Source: Dysidea avara (taxonomy: Eukaryota > Porifera > Demospongiae > Dictyoceratida > Dysideidae). Taken from it: 64,000 nt of DNA. Below, piece by piece: positions 45,701-57,700 of this stretch. Under the pieces are notes generated by a model. It searched no databases. It saw only the letters and a program-made list of their open reading frames with translations, and was not told the DNA's origin. The stretch's first letter is position 1. Each line of letters starts with the position of its first letter. Both the position numbers and the translations under genes were made by a program. The stretch lies in assembly GCF_963678975.1 (NCBI RefSeq), contig NC_089275.1:17992220-18056219 (forward strand), read 5' to 3'.

Positions 45701-48700
45701 TACACTGAGGTGTATTTTAGTATCATACATGGCTGTTGTAGTAGGGTGATTGCTGTATTAGAGTGAGCCCACCCTATAGGCACTTTATCTTGTTTTCTGC
45801 AACAAAACCAATCATTAAGGGGAGCTAGATAATTAATCTGTTTTCTGTAGTGAATGGATCGTCACATGCTGCTATCTAATACCTTTTTCTTACAGTGGTG
45901 TAGACCTGTCCAGCTGAAACAACGTCGAACAGTGAAAATCAAACCCATAACTTTACTCGTTATCGAGTTACGCTTGCCTGAAGGCATCAGTCAGTCAGTA
46001 GAAAATTCCACCGAATATATAATTTTGTAGTGACCTATTTGTTGTAAGCATTTCAGGTCATACTGAATGCACTTTGGGCTTGGTTCTACCTAACCAATAC
46101 TGCCAAGGTGCCATCAAAGTATTGTGAGGTGAATTTTAGGGTGATATTTTTGGCCCAAACCTTCATGATCCCTAATATACAGTGCTATCGTACTGTATAC
46201 AATACAGTACAATCATACTATATGATAAGTCTATACCATATGTTACAGTGGGTGCATCATTAATATTTGCTACCGTATATTCCAGTTGATAGTTGGTTCA
46301 GAAGATTTTGACATCAGAGTGTTTAAGGGAGATGAGTTATTACATGAAATTAATGAAGCTGAAGTGAGTTTATACCATGTGTGGGTCTACATATGTACTA
46401 TTTCAGTGTGTTTGCGCGTGTGTGTGTGTGGCGTGCGTGCGTGCGCGTGTGTGTGTATGTCCTGTACATTGTAATTCTGGGGATGACCTGTTTAGCACAT
46501 CCAGAGGTACAAATCCAGTTACTAGAAATATATCAAACTCACTACCAATAATTGTAGGGTATACCATACATCACACATGACACTTATGTCATCTACGTAC
46601 TTCTTACGTGTCTCTATCTAGGCTGTCATTTCCATCGTCCCACTTGCTGACCGTTGCTTTGGTTATGCTCTAGCCAATGGGATCATCGGAGTATATCGTG
46701 GACATGACAGATTGTGGAGAGTGAAGGTACTACATTACTACATATGATACATGCAAGCGTACATGTTGTGGCTGTGAATGACTATTACATCACTTTGAGA
46801 AATGTTTATAATGAATGGTTATCAGGGGAAGAGAAATGGGGGGGGGGGCTCACTTTTTCCAGTACCCAGTTGCTAAAGTAAAGCAACTATTGTAGTCATT
46901 AGCCAACTTACTTATCTTGATTTACTGGGATTTGTGCTAAAGGTTATGCGAAAATGGAATACTGCATGAATCAGTGCTGGGAGTGTACAAGATCGATATG
47001 CTCTAATAGAGCAGTCACCTAACTATTTTAAGTGGAATTGTATAAGTTGGTCCTGCTATATGCAGTTAAATTCAATATGTCTTCATTAACACATGTATCT
47101 ACATGCAATCAAGAGCACAAGTCTATCTGAAATGCCTTCACCATTAACTGATGTATCCAATTGTACAGTATCTTAATGATAGTCATTGCTATAATATTAA
47201 AGGAGTATCCTATTCAAGTACACATGTAGCACTGAAAATGCTCTCGGATTTAATCTCAAAGCATTCAAATTTTCTTATGCCCCCAGACCCCTTTAGTTAT
47301 GGCATACTTTGCATGCTAGTGTGCTTCATACACTAAGGTACAGTTAATGATTTTAAAACACTTTGTAACCTACAAAAACCCCACATGACTCAACCCCCCT
47401 GCTTTTGATTACTGTTCTCCGCCCCTGATGGTCATGTTATGTATTGTGTCAAAATCTGTTCATTGCTTGTATCTGGTAATTATTTTATGATGCTCCTCGC
47501 ATACAATAGACCAAGAACCAGCCAGTAGTCATGACAACCTATGACCTGAACAATGATGGGATGGAGGAGATGATTGTGGGTTGGTCCACAGGAAGGGTGA
47601 GTTGTGGGATAGTTGGAGTGGTGGTGGCGTATTGTCCTGCTATATACTGTAGATTCCCTAAAATTTCGGCATCTCTAAATATTCGGCACTCCCCGTGCTT
47701 TGAACGCAATGTGCTCTAAGTTTCGGCAAGCGCAGGAAAGTTTTTAATTATAAGCGCGCTAATTTTTCAGCACTTGGAGTACTAGTTTAACGAAGGTCTC
47801 TTGAGTACTGAGGATTCCCAGTGACCTCACACAATATGTTACCTCGATTCTGTATGAAGCACCAAGTGTGAAATTGTTCAGGGAACGTACCCAACGATAT
47901 CATCGTGTGACATCACGGCCGGCTATAGCAAAACGGTCTTCGTTTCTGTTCACAGAATAAAATCTCTCCTGGCCCCACCTGATACACCCTCAGATAACAC
48001 TTTGTTAAGCCATGGAACACTTCATGCAGCATCTGGTAGCAAGATTTATCACGAGATAGTTTAATAATATTATTGATTGTGGTTTCTATTTTTTATTACT
48101 TGTTGAAATCTTTAATATTACGTCTGGGTGATTGTATTCAAAAGCAATGTAGTAATGACATTGACCACCCCTCCTGGATAATGTAGACAATCATAGTATA
48201 TAACGCTGCGGCCAAGTGAGTGTTGTGGTATCGTCAGCTCCGCCTCGAGGCGTACCTGTTGGTCCCTGTAGAAAGAAATCTAGAAAGTAAGCAGTAAACG
48301 GATCGCAAATAACATAGCCGTGAAGCATGCAGACTGTATTAGAGATAGATCCCTAAAAATTCGACAATAGCACCAGGTTGGTACATTTTTTTCCTAATTG
48401 TTCGGCCTGACCTGAACAGAATTTATTTATTTCTGCTGAATTTTTAGGGAATCTACGGGTACTACATCCCTATCACAAAGTTACAGTACCACTCTGCACA
48501 AAGTAACCACTCTACAATACAAGCAACCTTACCTATTTAGATCTTTAATAAATTCCGTAATTATTCCATTAATGATTTAACAGCACTGATCCGCGTAACT
48601 GAAATTCTTTGTCCATTCATCGTAAGCTTGGGTGATTGATAACTCTGTGAAGGCTATTGGCCAGATGTGTTGCATATCTGTAACATGGGGCAATTGGGCT

Positions 48701-51700
48701 TTTACCTGATACATATGTATGCCCTCATGCCTGTGTTACAACTATTACATATGCATACAATACATACATGTGTAAGCTGCATAGGACCCTTATTACCTGG
48801 TCTCAGGCAATGGTAAAAGTGTTCAGACAAGTGATGTCCATATATTTAAATATGGTATTCGAAATACTCTAACAGAACAGTCATATCCAAGTTTGGATAA
48901 ATGACTGTTGAGGGTCTACCGTACTTCTACAGAAATATTGTAAGTACATTAACAGTGATTATGTTTTGTGTAGTTTGATGCTCGTAATACCACTACTGGG
49001 GAGGTGATATTTAAGGACTCCATTGGATCCATCATTGCTGGAATGGTGAAGGTGTGTATATATGTAGTATGTGTATAGTGTGTGTATGTGAAGTGTTGTG
49101 TACTGTTTGATGGTGTAAGTCTCTCTGTCTGTGTGAGTGTGTATCTACACATTGTTTCTCTCCCACATAGTCTGACTACAGACAAGACAGACAAATTGAA
49201 CTAATATGTTGTTCAGCTGAAGGAGAAGGTGGGCGTTATATAGAGTATGGTATATTTGATGTCTCATGTATAAAAGAGTTGTGACTACTGTTGCTATGTA
49301 GAATTTCCCCTACATGTGTGTACACATGAACGTGTGTTAGTAAACCATGTGCTCCAGCCTTGGCATGTTTGGCTGTGACGGAGGTCCTCCACCTGAACAT
49401 ATGTATACTTTTTATTAATTTACAGGAAATTTAAATAATAGTTAGACATCGAAACACAGGGTTTTACATAATTTAGAAACCTGAAAGGCCATGTGTTGTG
49501 GTACACAAGCAAAGCGAGGGTGCTACTACTACTACATGACCTGAGAGTTTCTAAATTCTGTTGAACCCTGTGTTTCAATGTCTAACTAAATTTAGACCAC
49601 AGCTTGTTCATGTACAGTACCTTTGCTGCTGCTTCTTGTACCTTCCCAGCTGCTTGTAACACAAGAAATGTAGCAGTTCGTGAGTAGAACAAGCCCCTGT
49701 AAATTGTAACAGCACTTACTATCCAGTTCTACCCAAGTGTTGCCAATGTTACAGTTTTTGTATTGTCCCAGAGACAGGGACCTACTGAGACATAAACAAG
49801 GGATCTACAGGATTTGGATACCTGCAAGTAGCCAATGAAATTCAAGTATTTCAACTTGCTGTGGTCTAACCCTGCATAGGCCAGAAAACTCACCCAAATA
49901 TTAGTGATGCACCTATACCAATACTAGTATTGGTATCAGCCCTATTTTGGTGGTATCGGACTTGTATCGGTAAAACTATAAATGTCTGATACCAACCGAT
50001 ACTCTTAATTACATCATTTAATTACTTTTCAAGATGGCGGCATACATAACGCATCAAACGGAGTTGAGCAAAAGCTGATATAAGCTATGAATTCCTAAAG
50101 GAAGCCAGCTACTAGCATTATTAGTGCAGTGGAAACTGAAGTAAGCCACGAAATAAGATTCATAGGAGCCATAAGCTATTATATTGGTGCGTAATTGGTA
50201 GCCACAAAACCAGTAAATTGCAGTTGATGAGATTAGCAAATGAGTTTAGCAAGCTGGTTTATTAACTATTATTCAAATCACTAGCTGTTTCTTGTGAGAA
50301 ATGGCTGCGGGGCAAAGTATTGGTATCAGATCGGTATCGGCCATTTCCGGCCTCAAATGTATCGGTATCGGATCGGTAGTGAAAAAGTGGTATCGGTGCA
50401 TCACTACCAAATATGCATGCCTTGCTCAAAGCGCTGCAACTTTCAAAGCATCCATCCTATGGTTATGCAATTTATGTCATTCTACTTGTGATGCAACAAT
50501 GGTTAAATTGATACCTAGGGTTTTACCTTCACGCTAAATGGTGAGGCCAAAGCTAGCCATGTAAGTAACTTTTCGGTTACATTCTTTATAAAATTATCCG
50601 TAACTTAATGGTGGTCACCTTGCAACAAGTTCTGTTCGTTTGGCCATAAAATTTTCTATCAGCCACATATGACTCATGAGAGTAAACCCACAATCGAAAT
50701 TAAAGACGTGGCACAAATGTTGAAACACGGAGACATGTTGTTTGTCACTTCATAACAAGTATGCTGCTGTAGTTACATTGTTCATTTAACCTTCTCCATG
50801 TCCCTTATTATTGAGGAATCCAGATTTCAGGGGGCCTTTGTTATGCGGTTACATGTCTGTACTGTGTGATTACACTGTACAACACATCTAGTTAGAGGAT
50901 ACCTACCTGCTGCTGAAGATATTAAGGACAACTTGATGGGTGTGGACCTTGTGGCTGAACAACTACAACAACTGAACCAACTCAAACAGGTAAAGTAGTG
51001 TATGGATACACCTTGTGTGGGGTTGTGTGTGTATACATGTACTGTAGAATAGAGTCTGTCAGGGTATAGGTATAAATCTTCTATATGTGGGGACATATGT
51101 CTTGGCAAGAACACTAGCTGGTCATATACATAATATTCCTGTAGATTTAAGGAAGGACAACACTGCAAACTAACTGACAGTTCTATTAGAGTAGTTTCCT
51201 AACTGCTTTATTAGAGTATTTTGATTTTTTTTCTCAGTTGCACTTATGTAGTCCCACAGGATGATAAAATAATATTTTATCGTATTTTTAATGTAACAGT
51301 ACTTATCCTGCCACATAAAGTGTTAACAGATCATTGTATTTGTTTGTATTTGTTTAGAGTTTACTTCAAGAGCTCAAGAATTTTGAAACTAATCAAAAGG
51401 TATGGTATATATTACTTATGCAGTACACACCATATACTGTGTACACTAGTTCATGTGTAGCAGCTTTGTAAGGTGGATTGTTACTTGCAATGAGATTGTC
51501 AAGTTTAACTATGTTGCCTTGCTAGATGAATCCTAGTCCTGTGTCATTCACTAAAACAGTATGAAAGGAGAGTACCAGTGTGGCACTCGTGAGCTAGCAT
51601 CAGATAGATTCCAAGTAGCATACACAAATCCTAGCATCACAGGCAGCTACTTTTACCTTATTTAGTCTCTCTGGTACACTGGTTTTTCTATACAATAATT

Positions 51701-54700
51701 ACCATCAAAATTTGGGAACAGTGTACTTGTCAAATGGCACTTTTATCATTTGCTTCATTTATGCCATTCACTGTAAGAGCACTATTTTCTGTTGTTTCCA
51801 TCGTTAGCTGGGCTTGAATGGCTGTTAGTGGCAAGAACGGTGGTGGACTATCATTAGCACTAGAATCATCACCAGTGGCTTTCTCAACTACAACACTAAT
51901 AGCATTTATACAACTTCCGTAGTTTGAAGACAGGTTGTTGAAATACAGCGAGACAAAAGTTTTCTTGAGAGAGAAAGGCTACTATACCTAACGTTAATCT
52001 AAGGAAACTTGGGGTGCATATATGGTAGCACAAGAATAAGTTTCAGCTTTGAAAAAAGTAGTTTTGTACTGGAGTCAATGTTGTGGTCATTCCAAATAAG
52101 TGAAGAAGTAATTAAAACTAATGACATGTTTTGGTTTGATTAAGGAAAAGATGTACATACTGAATAATGCTGTAAATTTATGATTCACAATTTGATTTGT
52201 ACTTAGTGAAGTACAAAGTTGAGTGGTCTATATGCCTGTCGTTTGCATACTGATGATATAATATACATGTTTTTATGCATCACTGTTCTGGCTATACAGA
52301 GCTGGGGTTACACATATGGCTATTTTTCTCAATAAAAACTATCCAAATCCGTTACCATTTTTAGATTTGCCTACTACATACATTTACACTAGTATTTGAA
52401 CATGTGTGTGTTCCACATTGACAGATAGCAAGTTACAAGGATCCCACACAAGTTGACTTGTCAGCTGCCATGAGCGTCATCCCAGCTGAAACACTGCTGA
52501 AGTCAGAATTCACTGTTGTCATGGGCAACACAGAGACCAAAGCACCGGTAATAATACAATACATTTGATTGTGGTATTAGTGTAGTATCCCATAGCCTCA
52601 TGTACTATTGACCATAGAGACTAACAGCAGTGAGTTAATATTGTATTGTATTATGGGTGTAAGTTGTGTGTGTTGTGCAGTTTGTTTAAACGATTTAAGT
52701 TATGATGTAATATTTGTACTGAATTCTTGCTTAACAGTCTCCTTTGTAGTAGGGTTCCACAGATACAGTAAAGTACCTACTGATCCGTAACCGTACCTAC
52801 TGATCCGATACCTAGTAGTAAATTTTCACCGATACAGATACCAATACTGATAATTACCATACAATTTACACACCTGTCAAGTTAGCTATGTGTGACTGCT
52901 CTATTAGATTTTATTGTGCAGTGACTATTCTATTAGAGTATTTTGATCCTTTTCATGCAAACATAGTAAGTAGCAGTTGCTCAATGTTTAACAAAACAAT
53001 TCTTGCACCATTAATGAATACTCAACACTATCTCCAGCCTGTTATACCCCACGTTTTGATAGCATAGCATTTATGATGATAGTTATGATGATGACAATTG
53101 GTGCGAGTGGCTATTGGAATGCCTAAATAGATGATACCAATCGATACCAAAATGCCCAATATCGGCTCCGATTCAATACCGATCCGATTATCAGTGGAAC
53201 ACTACTTTGTAGTACTTTATACACAGGTAAATACGTGCAGGCAATCTGTTCTTACAGTTGAAGTCAGCAGATTGATTGCTGTTATGCTTCACCCTCATAC
53301 CTATAAGGTGGCGGTCAAGCAAATAATAGGCTCCCTGGTTATTAGAAACCTTATTACTTATGAAGCCACTGTTGTGTAATGATAACCTACAAATATGCAT
53401 GGTTAGATTAGCAATGTGGGTATGCCTTGTTCTAGCACAGTTACGACCATGGTAATAATCCTTATTGAGTTGTTTCACGTGTAGAGAATACATTGTAACA
53501 ACCCTTCAGTACAATCTCTTGTAGAATAGAAACCCTCACAGATCACATGTTGAACAGTCCACTGTGAAATTCACATTGATTATGTAATGAGATGTAACTC
53601 GTTAAATTGAGCGTCTGTTCTACCACTACACCTGATAAGCAGGTTTTTTTCCACAACGGCTCATCGTAACAGGCCAAAATTTTGAGTATTAGTTGTGGAC
53701 AGGTTAAGGAATGTTCCCGCGTATAACCATCGTGCTACAGTTAGTTGTTTTAGCAGCTGCTTTTTCCAAGCTTAGTGTGAGTTTTGTGTATTTTGTAGTG
53801 CCAGTGTTGATGATAATACGAACACTGTTAAGAATCACTGGTTACCAAAAGAGGGGGCAATTATCGCTCCACTTTTGTTTTTAAAATTGACATTCTTATA
53901 ACATAGTGCTTGAGATGAAATGGTCTTCTTTACACAGCAGGAACATAGGTCACTGGTAGAACTCCCTGAACTCTGTGAAGAGGGAAAGATACAGCATTTC
54001 GAAAAAGTTTATAACAATACGGGGCTGGCATCTGCTTGACTGCCACCTTAAGCTGTATATTGAACTTAACACAACTGATGAAATGGGCCATTACATACTA
54101 CAGTACATAATGCCAAGACATTGTGAAAGTAATTTAATGTTGTTTTCTAGTTAATCATACAATTTGCTAGTACTGTATGGTAGGGACCCGCACCCCCACC
54201 TCCAAATTCCACCCATTGTAGAAACATTTTATGCAATGAAGTGTGAGGCCCACTCGAGGTATTCTAATAAAGCAGTCACTAGCTTTGTTCAATAAAACAG
54301 TCGCGTGTGTATATCATAGCTAGAGGTAAAAAAAAACTGAAACTAGTGCATTTAAAAATTATCAAATGAAAGTAAGGAACTAAGCAATGAAATATGAATG
54401 ATGGTATTACAACATAGCCTGTATGGAAAATCCATACATTGGCATTGAACAAAATAATTATATTACGTATGGGGTATTCTCACAGAACTCTCTTGTAAAC
54501 CATCATTTGTATATCTTGTTTCACATCTCTGCTTTCAAATACACTTGTGTTTTCAAGAAAAATTATTGTAGTTGATGTATTGTATGTACATGATGTGTTA
54601 GTTATGTATGTAGATGTTAATAACACAGAGTTAAGTGTGTACTGTATAATGTAGTTCAGTTCAAATAATTTAGTTAATGTCACAATCCAGTGGTCTGATT

Positions 54701-57700
54701 TTCATTTCAAGAAATGTAGGATAGTGGTATGCACCATTAATAAACATCCTAACTTGACCACGGCCTTCATTGAGATAAACCACACCACAACCATTGTACC
54801 ACCATCCTCCAGTACCATAAGCAGATGCGCAATTATTACTAGACCAAGTATCATTATCTCGATCACGAGACGTAAATCTTGTTCCATTCATTGACCATGC
54901 ATAATGACTGCCATCACTGATAAAAGGATCGGTCAGTCCAACACTATCAAATCCTGATATGGTTAGTTAATATTGGTCCTCAGCTGTTCCCACTGCAAAC
55001 TGTTTATAGTGAAGATAAGATTTTGTTCCATTCTTCAATTGATAGTCTATTCAAAGTTCCCAATTTCCATGGCTGGTCAGGCAATTCATATATCTTAGAC
55101 CAAGCCAGAATTCTCCAGTAAGATCACCAAATCCATCTTCATATTCTACCCAGTCTCTTGCCGCAAACTCAACACTTCCATCTTGTCTCCTCTGAATAAC
55201 AGTCCATCCTCCTCCTCCTGAGGTAGCATCACAATATACTCTAGTATTGGAACATTTCACTCCACAGAAGTTACCAATAATGTTGACTCCTGAACTCTTT
55301 ACATTGTAGTTGTTGTTATTGTAGCCAAGACAACAACAGTTGTCAATAGGTCCACCGTTAGTTTGACACTCTCCATCAACCAACACTATTCCTAGACTAA
55401 CTAGAACTACTAATGATATAAGATTTGCCATTGTATGCAACAATCAGTTATACAGTTTATAACACAACCTTCAGTCTTTTATAGTATCGCTGTGACTAAG
55501 TATGGACAAAACTATATATAGTTTCCTAATTTTAGTAGCAAATGTATACTCCTATTACTATTATTAGAATTGATAGTGTCTAACTCACTAATCTGGTGTG
55601 TATGCAGAATTTTTTAAATGAAAAATTTCTTAAAACGTGGTGTTTGTGTTTTATTCACATGTGTTTTGCTGCTTCTACAACTTGCCACAATCCAACATGA
55701 TAGACATACCCAGAAATATTCGTGACTATATTTTCATGAAGGAAGTAGCTTTATTGCCTTCGCATAAAAAGATAGAGTAGCAGTCCATTCTATGTATACA
55801 TTTACTAGTGTTAAATTACTGTTCCAGATTAGTGTAAGAGTGTTGACCACAAATTGTTGATGTCTTGTATTACTATCATATACTATACTTTATTAAGCTG
55901 TGAACTTTTCTATAGTACAATATAGTGGGCAATCAAGTATAGTTCATACCTCAACTGTTACTTTATTATGGAGAAAAAAGTGATTTTCATTTGACATCGC
56001 CCGTGAAAATAAATTTAAATATGTGTCGTGGGTGTATTAAATATCAGTAAATGTTGAAATACCTGCAGCAGGGTAAAGCAACTGCTCTTCTGTTTTTGGA
56101 GTTGGAAATTTTTCTAGAATCATCGCTTATGATTGATTGATTATTTCTTTTTCACAATTGTTCTATATCATGATTAGCACACTACAGCATAGTGCAGCTC
56201 TACATGACACAGTTATTATCTGCAAGGAATTATCTGCCAAATTATACCATAGTTTAATGACTGAAATTTTCCCACCACAATCTTTTGTATCATATAATTA
56301 CTGTATTCACTTTGTAAATGCCACAGCATTAATTACTGTAGTTCCAAAACTCACTATGGTGATTATTCAAAATCGGCCACGACTCGATACACAAAAATGA
56401 TGCTTGAGTCCTTATTTTTGAAATCGATTGCGGCATCACTCAAGTGCAACTACTATGAAGGTACAGTGTTTAACCAAGGAAATACCATATTCCTGTTATC
56501 TTTATTGCTATACCCCAGGCCAATCAGCCACATCACTTGCTTAGCAATTAATAAAGAAGAATGATACAAACACTACTATCTATTTTTCAAGATCTGATGG
56601 ATAACATTCCATAGATCTTGGCAAAAATTATATATGTTATTGTAGATGGAGGATGAAATGTCTCCCGAGTACATTAATCTTGCTTTTATAAGAGAGCTCA
56701 GAACATTCGATTGTGGGTTTCAGTTTATAACTGCTAATACTACCATCGTGTACATAGGTGAATCCTTGTGTCACACTTGTCATGCTTGTTTGTGTCTTTT
56801 TTTAGTTGGCTAGAAATTAGACAAGAATTTTTGGTGAATTGAAGCACTAAATTCACAAGCTTTGTATCGTACATCCGTTAAACTAATCAGTATCATCATT
56901 GATACATGATCACATGCAATCTTCTGCCATCATCAGAATCAATAGAAAATGTATTGGACTTGTACAAGCTATTATCCTTGTGTGGGCAAGATTTGCACTT
57001 CCCCCAAAACAGTACACACATCCTCAATTTTTTTTTAATATTTTCAATATTTTATTCAAAGACGTGTATAGTTGGTCTATCGGGTACATATCACAACTGA
57101 AGCATTGACACTATATGTACAATATGTCATTAGTACGTAGCTATTCTGTAATGAATAGTAATATTATTTGTTGCTGTATTTGTATTTGTTGGTGTCATGT
57201 CAATAGTTATCTCACTAAACTAGTGGATAATTAGAGTTCTTAGCTCATTGTCATAATACTTGATACCTTGAAAACAGTTAAGGTTTTATTGAGGGCACAT
57301 AGTTGATGTTCTTACACTGGGTGTTATACAGGTACGGTCATCAGGTCGGTGGTGATATTTGCTGAAGGATTGTTTGAAGGAGAGAGTTATGCTGTGTAAG
57401 TTAATTATGCCACCACCCAGCTCCAAACTTTTCAACTGTTTGCTACATATCTTCTTTGTAAATTACAGCCATGACCTTTAGTGGTGTATATACATGTATA
57501 CATATACAGTTCTCCCTCGATTTTGTGAACCCCCTTAGGACCAAGACATCAGATAAGCAAAAATTTAGACGTTCATTTATATACAGAGCTGTTCAAATAC
57601 TCTACATCTTAGACAAAATACTCTAATAGAGCAGTCGTTTCTACTGTTCAAGTGTTCAGTGGTCCCCATGGGTTCCGAATAACTGATAGTCCACTTTGGC

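Noticed and set aside
53250-53300. TTGAAGTCAGCAG after TTCTTACAG as a BBS2 microexon
   Set aside because: It lacks a suitably phased donor and is not kept in the 34-kb duplicate.
56695-56760. ELRTF-encoding stretch as the missing BBS2 exon
   Set aside because: It resembles the expected ELRIS residues, but the acceptor and donor options do not give the required phase with exons 12 and 13.
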